DNA of 64,000 nt from Bog-532 sp963830385 (GTDB taxonomy: Bacteria > Actinomycetota > Actinomycetes > Streptosporangiales > Streptosporangiaceae). Under the pieces are notes generated by a model, which saw only the letters and a list, made by a program, of their open reading frames with translations, did not search any database and was not told where the DNA came from. How positions within the stretch are numbered: position 1 is the stretch's first letter; the number at the start of each line of letters is the position of its first letter. The stretch is taken from NCBI GenBank assembly GCA_963830385.1, contig CAWHMD010000003.1, forward strand, positions 1-64,000. Reading direction: 5' to 3'. This document shows positions 7,253 through 15,727 of this stretch, one piece after another. The position numbers and the translations under genes are program-made.

Positions 7253-9598
7253 ATGGACGAGACACGGGGCGGCCAGGCTGACTGGGCGATTTGCTGTTCC
7301 GGCGGGGGTATCCGGTCGGCCACGTACTGCCTGGGGGCGCTGCAGAGCCTGGCTCGCGGGCTCTACCCGCGGGCCAGGTGGATCGTCGGGGTATCGGGCG
7401 GCAGCTACATCGCCGCCTCGATGAGCCTGGTCCGGCACGGCCTCAACGGCAGCGACGACGAGCCTGCTTACGAGCCCGGGTCGGCCGAGGAACAGCACCT
7501 GCGTAACAACACCCGCTACATCGCCCCCGACGCCAAGACCGTCCTCGTCGGCGCGCTGTCCCTGCTGCTCGGGGTGGCGGTCACGTTCACGCTGGTGATG
7601 GCCCCGGTGTACGCGCTCAGCCACGTCTGGGGCTGGCTGCTGCGGAGCCAGTCGATCCTCACCTGGACCCGCGGCCACGGGGCGTCGGCATCGATCACCG
7701 CCTGGTCGTGGTGGCTGGCCCCCGCGGTGGCGGCCGGCCTCACGCTGATCCTGTTCACGTTCTGGTGGGCCACGCTGCCCACCCAGGGCGCCTACCGCGG
7801 CGCCCAGCGGGCCCGCTGGACCGGCTGGGCCGCGTTCATCACCGCCGTCCTGGCGCTGGCCATGCTGGCCGCCCCGCCGGTGATCGCCTGGCTGTACCAC
7901 AGCACCGGCACCGTCGGCACGATCGCGCACGCCATCGGCTTCGGCGGGGCCGGGCACTGGACGTTCGGCACGCTGACCGGCCTGGGCGCCGCGCTGATCG
8001 CCGCGGCCGGCTGGTGCCGCAAGCAGCTGGCCAAGGTCAAGGTCGACCAGACCCAGCAGGTCCAGGCCGACTCGACCGGGCTGGGCAAGACCGTGGCCCG
8101 GTACGCGACCAGCCTCCTCACCCCCTGGCTGGCCAGCGCGATCGTGGTCGCGATCGGCGCGCTGGCCGCGCTGACCTGGACCGGTTCGGCCGCCCACACC
8201 GGCTACACCCGCGGCCAGCTCGTCCCGGTGGCGGTCGCGGTCGCGGTCATGCTCGGCACCCGGGCCGTCGCCGACTTCAACCGGCTGTCGCTGCACGACG
8301 TGTACCGCTGGCGGCTGGCCACCGCCTACGCCGTGACCCGGGCCGCCTGCGAACAGACCAACCCCGGGCAGCGGCTCCAGCGGCTGGCGAAGGCCGCCCG
8401 CACCCGGCTGTCCGACCTCAAAGAGGACCCGACCGGCCTGGTCATCTGCACCACCGCCAACATCAACTCGGGCGGCGACGTGCGTCCCGGCCAGGGCGGC
8501 TACTGCCTGGCCTGGGACGCGCAGAAGGCGACCTTGCGAGGGGCGCCCGGTTCGGCCGAGAAGTGCCAGACGGCCCGCACGGTGGACTACGAGAACCTGG
8601 CCGGGCTGAGGCTGTTCGACCTGGTCGCGATCAGCGGGGCGGCGGTGTCGCCGCTGATGGGCAGCGCGACCAAGGTCGCCTACCGGATCCTGCTGACCGC
8701 GACCAACGTCCGGCTCGGCGTCTGGCTGCCGCATCCACGGGTGGTCCGGCATGCCCGCGAGTACCTCGAAAGCCACCCCGGCCAGGACGACAGCCGGTGG
8801 ACGGTGTGCTTGCTGCTCGCGTGGTACGTGCTTCCGCACCCGCGCTGGCACGCCAGCCAAGAGAAGCAAGATCGGTCCAAGGCCCGCGAAGCCCGGCTGT
8901 GGGCGCACGTGCTCCAGGCCCGCGAAAAGGCCGCCCGCGACGGCCGACGGCGTCTCGGCGCCCTGCTCTGCTGGCGGGTCATGCAGCCGACCATGGGCCT
9001 GCTCTGGGCGGAGGCGGCCGGGCACACCAGCTACCGCGCCACCTGGATCAACGTCTCCGACGGCGGTCACTACGACAACCTGGGGATGGTCGAGGCGCTG
9101 CGCCGGAATCCGGCCCGGGTGCTGGTGCTGGACGCCAGTGGTGACCACGCCAACACCTGGTCCACCCTGGGCGGCTCGATGTCGCTGGCCCGGATCGACG
9201 CCGATGTCGATATCGCCTTGCGCCCCGAGACCATGATCGACAAGGGCGCCCATCTCGACGGCGGGGAAGTCAGCCGTCCGTGGGCGCGCGGCCGGTTCCA
9301 GCCGCGCACCAGCCCCAGCCTGCCCGCCGCCCTCGACGACCCGAACCTCTGGGTGTGCAAGCTCGGCTGGTGGCAGAGCGTGCCCTGGGACGTGGTGGCC
9401 TACGCGAAGAACCACTCCAGCTACCCGTGCGAGCCCACCCTGCAGCAGCTGTACGACGGGTCCGAGTTCGAGGCCTACCGCGAGCTGGGCGCCTGCGCCG
9501 TGGACGTCGCGGCCCATGACGGCGGCCTGCCGAACACCGCACCGGCCCCGCCGGACGAGACCAGCCCTTCCCAGGCCGACCTGGCGCCGGTCGCGTAG
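7253..9598 (+). CDS. Membrane-embedded patatin-like phospholipase
   Basis: 781 residues. The N-terminus has the patatin oxyanion loop SGGGIRSA (residues 16-23) and the nucleophile elbow GVSGGSY (46-52; Ser48), and the catalytic Asp is in SDGGHYDNLG near residue 603. Between them lie about six hydrophobic segments (roughly 96-125, 145-172, 185-210, 240-256, 287-312, 322-340), so the lipase core is split by a membrane domain. The predicted role is hydrolysis of membrane phospholipid or another acyl ester. The ATG at 7253 has GGAGGGG 8 nt upstream. The leader is shared with the CHAT-locus repeat peptide, which suggests common control and perhaps a role as an effector; that is inference. Confidence 0.85.
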   Translation: MDETRGGQADWAICCSGGGIRSATYCLGALQSLARGLYPRARWIVGVSGGSYIAASMSLVRHGLNGSDDEPAYEPGSAEEQHLRNNTRYIAPDAKTVLVGALSLLLGVAVTFTLVMAPVYALSHVWGWLLRSQSILTWTRGHGASASITAWSWWLAPAVAAGLTLILFTFWWATLPTQGAYRGAQRARWTGWAAFITAVLALAMLAAPPVIAWLYHSTGTVGTIAHAIGFGGAGHWTFGTLTGLGAALIAAAGWCRKQLAKVKVDQTQQVQADSTGLGKTVARYATSLLTPWLASAIVVAIGALAALTWTGSAAHTGYTRGQLVPVAVAVAVMLGTRAVADFNRLSLHDVYRWRLATAYAVTRAACEQTNPGQRLQRLAKAARTRLSDLKEDPTGLVICTTANINSGGDVRPGQGGYCLAWDAQKATLRGAPGSAEKCQTARTVDYENLAGLRLFDLVAISGAAVSPLMGSATKVAYRILLTATNVRLGVWLPHPRVVRHAREYLESHPGQDDSRWTVCLLLAWYVLPHPRWHASQEKQDRSKAREARLWAHVLQAREKAARDGRRRLGALLCWRVMQPTMGLLWAEAAGHTSYRATWINVSDGGHYDNLGMVEALRRNPARVLVLDASGDHANTWSTLGGSMSLARIDADVDIALRPETMIDKGAHLDGGEVSRPWARGRFQPRTSPSLPAALDDPNLWVCKLGWWQSVPWDVVAYAKNHSSYPCEPTLQQLYDGSEFEAYRELGACAVDVAAHDGGLPNTAPAPPDETSPSQADLAPVA

Positions 9599-9617
9599 CC
9601 AGGTCGACCGAGGATCC

Positions 9618-9674
9618 TCAACCGATCGGTTGACAATCCGAGCCCGCCTCGACTATTATCAACCACATGGTTGA
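9618..9674 (+). promoter_or_regulatory. ArsR promoter with two TCAACC-N4-GGTTGA operators
   Basis: A near-consensus promoter is visible: TTGACA at 9630-9635, 18 bp, TATTAT at 9654-9659, which would start transcription at or next to the ATG at 9667 (leaderless). Two inverted repeats overlie it: 9618-9633 (TCAACC GATC GGTTGA, perfect over all 16 bp) ending in the -35 box, and 9659-9674 (TCAACC ACAT GGTTGA) covering the -10 end and the start codon. Centres are 41 bp apart, about four helical turns. This fits autorepression by the ArsR protein. Confidence 0.82.
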
Positions 9675-10017
9675 GGATCAGGCCGCGATCGACGCGGTGT
9701 TCCACGCGCTGGCCAGCCAGCCCCGCCGCGAGCTGGTGCTGCGGCTGTCGGCCGGGCCGCTGACCGTCGGCGAGCTGGCGGCGCCGCTGGACATGTCGCT
9801 GGCCGCCGCGGCCAAGCACGTACAGGTGCTGGAGCGGGCCGGCCTGATCCGCCGGACCATCGACGGGCGCCGGCACATCTGCCGGCTCGATCCGGGCCCG
9901 CTCGCCACCGCTCACGGCTGGCTGGCCTTCTACCAGCGATTCTGGGACGAGCGGCTCGGCGCCCTGGACGACCTGATGCGTACCGAGGAGGAGCACGGCT
10001 ATGACGAACGCCATTGA
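9667..10017 (+). CDS. ArsR/SmtB family transcriptional regulator
   Basis: 116 residues, a compact winged-helix repressor. The helix-turn-helix is around residues 34-60 (LTVGELAAPLDMSLAAAAKHVQVL), followed by the wing. No Cys cluster of metal-sensing ArsR proteins is present; it belongs to the type found upstream of SRPBCC/AHSA1 genes. It ends inside the next gene (17-nt overlap), so the two are co-translated. The two operators at its own start indicate autoregulation. Confidence 0.92.
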   Translation: MVEDQAAIDAVFHALASQPRRELVLRLSAGPLTVGELAAPLDMSLAAAAKHVQVLERAGLIRRTIDGRRHICRLDPGPLATAHGWLAFYQRFWDERLGALDDLMRTEEEHGYDERH

Positions 10018-10492
10018 AGTCCGGCTGGAGCGGACGATCGCGGCCCCGCCCGAGCGGGTCTACCGGGCCTGGCTCGACCCCACGCTGCTGGCCAGCTGGA
10101 TGTCACCGGGACCGTTCGAGCTGACCCGGGCCGAGGTCGACGAGCGGCCCGGCGGCCATTACCGGATCTGGCACACCGAAAGCGCCACCGGCACCCCGTC
10201 CGGCGGCTTCGAAGCGACCATCACCGACCTCGTTCCCAACCAGCGCCTGGCCTTCGACTGGGGTTTCGTGGGCCCCGAGCGCGAAGACGGCCCGGTCTAC
10301 GACTCCCGGCTCACGCTCACGTTCGCGGCCGCGCCGGGCGGGGCGACCCTGCTCACCCTGGTCCACGAGCGGCTCGGCGCGCTGGCGGCCGCCATGCCTG
10401 AGGCGGCGGCCAGCGTCGGCGCCGGCTGGGAGGATGTCCTCGGCCAGCTGGCCGACCTGGCCGAACGCGGCGAGCTCAGCCCGGTCGGCTAG
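10001..10492 (+). CDS. SRPBCC/AHSA1 domain protein
   Basis: 163 residues. The opening IEVRLERTIAAPPERVYRAWLDP and the core motif ASWMSPGPFE are typical of the AHSA1 branch of the START-like SRPBCC fold, which binds hydrophobic ligands. A GAGGAGG ribosome site precedes the ATG at 10001, within the end of the ArsR gene. ArsR-SRPBCC pairs are common in actinobacteria; the ligand is usually unknown. The last 17 nt overlap tail to tail with the FAD oxidoreductase. Confidence 0.9.
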   Translation: MTNAIEVRLERTIAAPPERVYRAWLDPTLLASWMSPGPFELTRAEVDERPGGHYRIWHTESATGTPSGGFEATITDLVPNQRLAFDWGFVGPEREDGPVYDSRLTLTFAAAPGGATLLTLVHERLGALAAAMPEAAASVGAGWEDVLGQLADLAERGELSPVG

Positions 10493-11891
10493 GCCCGTCA
10501 GCCAGGGGGAACGCGGCCACGATCCGGTCCGCCACCAGCTGGGCGGTCTCGGCGCAGGCGGTGGTGCCGCCGTTGGCGTACTCCTTGACCCCGTCGCCGA
10601 CGTTCCACAGGTTGGCCAGCGGGGTGGCCGGGGCCAGATCGAACCCGGCCACCGCCCGCTGGGGCGGCCACTCGTCCCTGGTCACCACCGTCGACAGCAC
10701 CCGCGCGCGGACCCCGAAGCCGGGGATCGCGTCGTCGAGGTCGGCGAACAGCTGGTCGGTCTCGGCCACCGCGTCGAAGTCACCGACCGACGGCTGCGGC
10801 ACCCCGGCCGCCACGTAGAGGTTCCAGCCCGGCGGCGCCATCTCCGGGCACAGGTCGGTGAAGTTGGCCATGTAGGCCAGCCGCCGGGTGACCGCGAAGC
10901 TGAGCATGCCGGGCACGTCGATCAGCCGTTCCTGGCTGGCGAAGTTGACCGCGATCATCGCGGCCGGCCGGTCGGCCCGCTTGACCGAAGCAACGTACTC
11001 GTCCCCGAACGCGGCCGGCCCCGCTAGACGCAACGTTGCGGCTGGCCCGATGTCGCTGACCACGACGCGGGCCCGCACGGCCTGCGGACCGCCGTCCCCG
11101 CCCGCGCGCCCGTCCCCGCCCGCGCGCCCGTCCCCGCCCGCGCGCCCGTCCCCGTTAGCCCCATCAGCCCCACTGGCCGGCCGCAACGCCGCCCGCCCCA
11201 CCTGTCCCTCAGACACCTCCAGCGACTCAACCTCCGTGTCCAGCCGCACCTCGCCACCGTGCCGCTCGACCACCTCGGCCAGCGCCCGCCACAGCCCGAT
11301 CGTCCCTTCCGGGTGGAAGCCGAACCGCTTGAACGCGCTCTTGCGGGTGAAGTAGGTCAGGAACACCCGGGCCGGCAGCTCTTCCGAGCTGACCGCGAAC
11401 ACCGAGGCGCACATGTTGCGGAAGATTCCCTGCACGCTCTCGTTGCGGGTGAACTTCCTGACCCAGTCGGCGGTCGACAGCTCATCGGCCGGCAGCCCGC
11501 TGTCCGACCGGGCCGCGCCCAGCCCGGACAGCAGCTTCGCGCCCTGGCGGGTCAGCTTGGACAGCAGGAACCCCCAGCCGCCCCCGGTGACGTCGACGTC
11601 CTTGCCGCCGATCCGGTACAGCAGCGGCGGCTTGGGCTCGCGAATGTCGAACGCCGCGCCCACCTCGCGGCAGGTCTGCTCGGTGATCCCGCCGGTCTCG
11701 ATGACGATCGCGCCGTTGTTGACCTTGAACCCGTCGATGTCGTCAGTCGACGCCCGGCCGCCGACCTTGCCCAGCCGCTCCACCACCAGCACCCGGTAGC
11801 CGCGATGGGCCAGCCGGGCCGCGGTGAACAGCCCGCCCGCGCCCGCGCCGATCACCAGCACATCCCAGTGCTCACTCCCGGCTGAGGTCAC
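10476..11891 (-). CDS. Phytoene desaturase-like NAD(P)/FAD-dependent oxidoreductase
   Basis: 471 residues, GTG start overlapping the stop of the upstream thiolase-type gene by 4 nt (GTGA). VIGAGAGGLFTAARLAHRGY (from residue 13) is the FAD-binding beta-alpha-beta motif, followed by VERLGKVGGRAS. The C-terminal NVGDGVKEYANGGTTACAE is the second FAD motif. It resembles carotenoid-desaturase/amine-oxidase-type flavoproteins. It is the last gene of the long minus-strand catabolic operon and could oxidise or desaturate the pathway intermediate. A Gly/Asp/Arg-rich low-complexity insert near residues 245-270 is encoded by an 18-bp tandem repeat. Confidence 0.88.
   Translation of the reverse strand: MTSAGSEHWDVLVIGAGAGGLFTAARLAHRGYRVLVVERLGKVGGRASTDDIDGFKVNNGAIVIETGGITEQTCREVGAAFDIREPKPPLLYRIGGKDVDVTGGGWGFLLSKLTRQGAKLLSGLGAARSDSGLPADELSTADWVRKFTRNESVQGIFRNMCASVFAVSSEELPARVFLTYFTRKSAFKRFGFHPEGTIGLWRALAEVVERHGGEVRLDTEVESLEVSEGQVGRAALRPASGADGANGDGRAGGDGRAGGDGRAGGDGGPQAVRARVVVSDIGPAATLRLAGPAAFGDEYVASVKRADRPAAMIAVNFASQERLIDVPGMLSFAVTRRLAYMANFTDLCPEMAPPGWNLYVAAGVPQPSVGDFDAVAETDQLFADLDDAIPGFGVRARVLSTVVTRDEWPPQRAVAGFDLAPATPLANLWNVGDGVKEYANGGTTACAETAQLVADRIVAAFPLADGPSRPG
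11093..11154. repeat. 18-bp tandem repeat inside the FAD oxidoreductase
   Basis: Three perfect copies of CGTCCCCGCCCGCGCGCC (11093-11110, 11111-11128, 11129-11146) plus 8 bp of a fourth. In the gene this reads as repeats of Gly-Asp-Gly-Arg-Ala-Gly on the minus strand. The unit is a multiple of three, so copy-number changes keep the frame and alter only the length of a surface loop. Confidence 0.9.
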
Positions 11892-13075
11892 CCGAGCTCA
11901 CTTCCGACCAGGGAAACGAACGACACGCAGCTCCCGGGCCGCCCGCCCAGGTTGTGGGTCAGCGCCAGCTCGGGACCGGAAAGCTGCCGCTCGCCCGCCT
12001 CGCCCCGGAACTGGAGCCACGCCTCGTAGAGCATCCGCAGCCCGCTGGCCCCGACCGGGTGGCCGAACGACTTCAGCCCGCCGTCCGGGTTGACCGGCAG
12101 CCGGCCGCCCAGCTCGAAGTCGCCGGCCAGGATGTCCCGCCAGGCCTGGCCCCGGTCACTGAACCCCATGTCCTCCATCAGCACCAGCTCGGTCGGGGTG
12201 AAGCAGTCGTGCACCTCGGCCAGCGAGATCTGCCGCCGCGGGTCGGTCACCCCGGCCTGGGTGTAGGCGTCGCCGGCCGACCGGACCACTTCGGGGAACG
12301 TGGTGTAGTCGTAGTCCGGGTCGACCGCCCCGAGGGCGGGCCCGGCCACCAGCGACAGCGCCTTCACGTAGACCGGGTGGTCGGTGTACCGCGCCGCGTC
12401 TTCGGCCCGGACGATCAGCGCGGCCGCCGCGCCGTCGGACACCCCCGAGCAGTCGAACACGCCCAGCCGCCCCGCGACCTTGGGCGCGGCCTCGATCTTG
12501 TCTTTCGGCACTTCCGACCGGAACTGGGCCTTGGGGTTGCGGGCCCCGTTGACGTGGTTCTTCCAGGCCACGTGGGTCATGGCCGCGCGCATCGCGGCCG
12601 GGTCCACCCCGTAACGGGCGCAGTAGGCCGGGTCGAGCATCGAGAACGCGGCCGGGGCCGTCATCGACAGCTCGGACGCGGTGCCGTCGCCCGGCGGGTC
12701 ACCGCGCAGCAGGCCGGAGAACCCGGAGTCCTTGAGCTTTTCCACCCCGGTCGCCATCACCACGTCGTAGGCGCCCGCGGCCACCGCGTAGCAGGCGTTC
12801 CGGAACGACTCTGAGCCGCTCGCGCAGTAGTTCTCCACCCGCGTGACCGGCTTGTACCCGGTGGCCAGGGCCTTGCTCAGGGTCAGCCCGGACTGCCCGG
12901 ACCCGAGCGTGCCCAGCCAGTAGGCGTCCACGTCAATGTCAGCCGGCACCGTGCCCAGGCATTCGCTCACCGCGTCGATCAGCAGGTCCCCGGCCGACTT
13001 GCCCCAGTGCTCCCCGAACGGGGTGCAGCCCATCCCGATGATCGCCACCCGATCGGCTATCCCATGACTAGCCAT
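11888..13075 (-). CDS. Thiolase / SCP-x type lipid-transfer acyltransferase
   Basis: 395 residues with the ATG at 13075. The start is set by MASHGIADRVAIIGMGCTPFG, the usual N-terminus, and by the TGATG stop/start overlap with the upstream gene. ENYCASGSE gives the acyl-accepting Cys84, SFGHPVGASG the catalytic His and PGSCVSF the second Cys. Such thiolases cleave beta-ketoacyl-CoAs or, with a ketosynthase/DUF35 partner, form a stable complex. The DUF35 fusion lies directly upstream, so the two probably act together in chain shortening. Confidence 0.9.
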   Translation of the reverse strand: MASHGIADRVAIIGMGCTPFGEHWGKSAGDLLIDAVSECLGTVPADIDVDAYWLGTLGSGQSGLTLSKALATGYKPVTRVENYCASGSESFRNACYAVAAGAYDVVMATGVEKLKDSGFSGLLRGDPPGDGTASELSMTAPAAFSMLDPAYCARYGVDPAAMRAAMTHVAWKNHVNGARNPKAQFRSEVPKDKIEAAPKVAGRLGVFDCSGVSDGAAAALIVRAEDAARYTDHPVYVKALSLVAGPALGAVDPDYDYTTFPEVVRSAGDAYTQAGVTDPRRQISLAEVHDCFTPTELVLMEDMGFSDRGQAWRDILAGDFELGGRLPVNPDGGLKSFGHPVGASGLRMLYEAWLQFRGEAGERQLSGPELALTHNLGGRPGSCVSFVSLVGSELG

Positions 13076-14460
13076 CAGACAACCCGTGCTTTCCAGAAGT
13101 AGTTGTGCACGCCGCCCGCCGTGAACAGGCGGCGGAACACCAGCTCCACCCGGGACCCGACCGCCAGCCGGTCCGGGTCGGCGTCGGCCACCTCGAGCGC
13201 GTAGCGGCCGCCGCCGTCGAAGTTGACCACGGCGTCGACCAGCGGGGGAGAGGGGGAGAAGGCCAGCCGGTCCACGGTGAACGTGGCCACCGTGCCCATC
13301 GTGCTCGCCAGCCGTGCCTCTCGCCGCTGGTCCACCGCTCCGCAGCGATGACACACCCGGGCCGGCGGCAGCTGTACGAAGCCGCAGCTGGTGCATCGTG
13401 ATCCGGAAAAGCTGAACTTCCACTCCCCGGTTCGCGCGCTGGGCGGAGCGGCCGGGCGGTCCGGCTCGGGCCGCCGCGGTGGTTCCCGTTCCAGCAGCCC
13501 CCGCCAGGTCAGGTAGCGGGCGTAGGGAACCGGCACCCCCGACTTGAGCTGCGCGCCGACCGCCACCGGCTGGCGCCGGGCTGGGAGCAGCTCCGTGGTG
13601 CGGAGCACCAGGGCGTCGCAGCCGTCGGCGGCGCTCAGCATCAGGATCGTCTGGGCCGGCTCGGCCGAGTCGAGCACGGCCGCCAGCGCCACCCCGGCGT
13701 CGGCCACCCCCGCGTGCCCCACCGGCGAGAACGTGGTCGAGGTGGTCCCGGTGACCAGCGACTTCCCGCGCTTGGCGACCGCAGCGTTGGGGGAGACCAC
13801 CACCACGTGGTCGGCTTTTTCAATACCGGCATCGGCCAGCGCCGCCACCGCGGTGGCCCGGATCAGCGGCGCGTACTGCTCATAGCCGAAGCGCTCTTCC
13901 CACACCTGCGCGAACGCCTGCTCCGGCCCGCGCCACCGGTCCAGTACCTCGGCGGTTCGCGAGGCCCGTCCAATCACATGCGCGATCGCGCCGCTGCCGT
14001 CACTCGCGTCCCCCGCACCGAAGACGAACGCCGCCGCTGCGTCCCCGCCGCCGCGCTCGTCCGCCGACCCCGGCTGCCCGGTCCGCACGTCGCCCACCAC
14101 CGCGATCCCGCCCAGGCCGGCCGCGCTGGCCAGCGCCGCCATCCCTGACCGGGCCGAACCAGCCAGGTCCGCGGCGAACCCCTCACTCCCCAGACCCAGC
14201 GCGGTGTGGATGGCCGCCGCGTTGGTCTTATCGAGGTACGCCGGCGAGGTGGTGGCGAAGTACAGGTCGCGCGGGGGCGCCCCCGGCAGCACTGACAGGG
14301 CTGCCCGGGCCGCCGCCACCCCCATCGTCGTGCTGTCCTCGTCGAACGAGGCCACCACTCGCTGGCCCCTTCCGCCGCCGCTGCCCAGCGTGGCGCCCAC
14401 CTCGGCCAGGTCCACGCGACCCGGCGGCAGGTAGGCGCCGTAGCTGAGCAGCTCTCTCAT
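13075..14460 (-). CDS. HMG-CoA synthase/KAS III-like protein fused to DUF35 OB-fold zinc ribbon
   Basis: 461 residues. Residues 1 to about 310 are a thiolase-fold ketosynthase of the HMG-CoA-synthase type; the rest has a four-Cys zinc ribbon (CTSCGF...CHRCG) and an OB fold typical of DUF35 acyl-CoA-binding proteins. At the expected nucleophile the sequence reads DLAGSARSGMAAL, with Ala103 where active relatives have Cys (SCRSG). The ketosynthase half therefore looks catalytically dead and may be a scaffold for the partner thiolase downstream. The start at 14460 overlaps the previous stop as ATGA; the downstream thiolase starts in its own stop (TGATG). Confidence 0.85.
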   Translation of the reverse strand: MRELLSYGAYLPPGRVDLAEVGATLGSGGGRGQRVVASFDEDSTTMGVAAARAALSVLPGAPPRDLYFATTSPAYLDKTNAAAIHTALGLGSEGFAADLAGSARSGMAALASAAGLGGIAVVGDVRTGQPGSADERGGGDAAAAFVFGAGDASDGSGAIAHVIGRASRTAEVLDRWRGPEQAFAQVWEERFGYEQYAPLIRATAVAALADAGIEKADHVVVVSPNAAVAKRGKSLVTGTTSTTFSPVGHAGVADAGVALAAVLDSAEPAQTILMLSAADGCDALVLRTTELLPARRQPVAVGAQLKSGVPVPYARYLTWRGLLEREPPRRPEPDRPAAPPSARTGEWKFSFSGSRCTSCGFVQLPPARVCHRCGAVDQRREARLASTMGTVATFTVDRLAFSPSPPLVDAVVNFDGGGRYALEVADADPDRLAVGSRVELVFRRLFTAGGVHNYFWKARVV

Positions 14461-15662
14461 GCCGTCTCGAACACCGCCGCCACGCCCTGGCCGCCGCCCA
14501 CGCACATGGTTTCCAGCGCGTACCGGCCCCCGCGGCGCCGCAGCTCGTGCAGCATCGTGGTCAGGATCCGGGCGCCGGTGGCGCCGATGGGGTGGCCGAG
14601 CGAGATCCCCGAGCCGTTCACGTTGAACTTGTCGTCGATCTCGTCCAGCTTGAGGCCCCAGCCCTGCAGCACCGACAGCACCTGGACGGCGAACGCCTCG
14701 TTCAGCTCGATCAGGTCCATGTCCCCGAAGCCGAGGCCGAGCCGGCCGAACAGCTTGGCCACGGCCGGGACCGGCCCGATGCCCATGGTGGCGGGCTCGC
14801 AGCCGACCGCCGTCCAGCCGACCAGGTAGGCCAGCGGCTCCAGGCCCAGTTCTTCGAGCTTGTCCTCGGCTACCACCAGGCAGGCGGCGGCCGCGTCGTT
14901 CTGCTGGGCCGAGTTGCCCGCGGTGACGGTGCCGTCCTTCATGATCGGGCGCAGCTTGCCCAGTGTCTCCGGGGTGGAGTCACCGCGCACGCCCTCGTCG
15001 GTGTCGAACACCACCGGGTCGCCCCGCCGCTGCGGCACCTCGATCGGGATCACTTCTTCCGCGAACTTCCCGTCCGCCCAGGCGGCGGCCGCGCGCCGCT
15101 GGCTGCGGACCGCGTACTCGTCGGCCGCCTCGCGCCCGATGCCGAACTGGCGGGACAGGTTCTCGGCGGTCTCGATCATGCCGCTGATCGGCCCGAACCG
15201 CCATTCCGGCTGCGAGCGCTCGCGGCCCCGGTCCAGCCGGTCGTACAGGTTCACGTTGCCGGCCCGGCTGCCCCAGCGGACCGAGGTGGAGTAGTACTCG
15301 ATGTTGCTCATCGACTCGACGCCGCCCGCCACCACCACGTCGGCCGCCCCGGTCTGCACCATCATCGCGGCGGTGGCCACCGCCTGCAGGCCGCCGCCGC
15401 AGCGCCGGTCGATCTGCAAGCCGGGCACCGCGATCGGCAGGTCCGCGTGCAGCGCGGCCCAGCGGCCGATACAGGGCGCCTCGGAGTTGGCGTAGGCCTG
15501 GGCCAGCGCCACGTCCTCGATCCGGGCCGGGTCCACCCCCGACCGCTCGACCACCGCCCGGATCACGGTCGCGGCCAGGTCCTCGGCCGGCAGCGGGCGC
15601 AGCGTGCCGCCGAACCGGCCGACCGCGGTCCGCAGCGGGTTCACGATCGCGGCCCGGGTCAT
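14457..15662 (-). CDS. Acetyl-CoA C-acyltransferase (thiolase)
   Basis: 401 residues from the ATG at 15662, which has GGAG 7 nt upstream; a TTG further upstream would add 11 unrelated residues. Cys88 lies in DRRCGGGLQA, the catalytic His in GHPIGATGAR and the second Cys in MCVGGGQG, all required for beta-ketothiolase activity. It should release acetyl-CoA (or propionyl-CoA) in the last step of a beta-oxidation round. It is 65 bp downstream of the 74-aa gene and overlaps the ketosynthase-DUF35 gene by 4 nt. Confidence 0.93.
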   Translation of the reverse strand: MTRAAIVNPLRTAVGRFGGTLRPLPAEDLAATVIRAVVERSGVDPARIEDVALAQAYANSEAPCIGRWAALHADLPIAVPGLQIDRRCGGGLQAVATAAMMVQTGAADVVVAGGVESMSNIEYYSTSVRWGSRAGNVNLYDRLDRGRERSQPEWRFGPISGMIETAENLSRQFGIGREAADEYAVRSQRRAAAAWADGKFAEEVIPIEVPQRRGDPVVFDTDEGVRGDSTPETLGKLRPIMKDGTVTAGNSAQQNDAAAACLVVAEDKLEELGLEPLAYLVGWTAVGCEPATMGIGPVPAVAKLFGRLGLGFGDMDLIELNEAFAVQVLSVLQGWGLKLDEIDDKFNVNGSGISLGHPIGATGARILTTMLHELRRRGGRYALETMCVGGGQGVAAVFETA

Positions 15663-15727
15663 CGCAGGGCTCCGTTCATCGGGGGTGTCCTCCAAAGGGC
15701 AACGGCGGGTAGGTGCTCATGACGACG

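Noticed and set aside
7196..9517. 773-codon frame antisense to the patatin-like gene
   Set aside because: Low-complexity Gly/Ala/Arg/Val-rich translation without motifs; the plus strand carries the patatin motifs, ribosome site and shared leader.
11093..11154. CRISPR-like repeat array
   Set aside because: Units are contiguous without spacers and lie in a coding gene; a tandem slippage repeat.
13076..13423. N-terminal extension of the thiolase-type protein upstream of 13075
   Set aside because: The extension lies over the end of the DUF35 gene; the TGATG overlap and the conserved N-terminus place the start at 13075.
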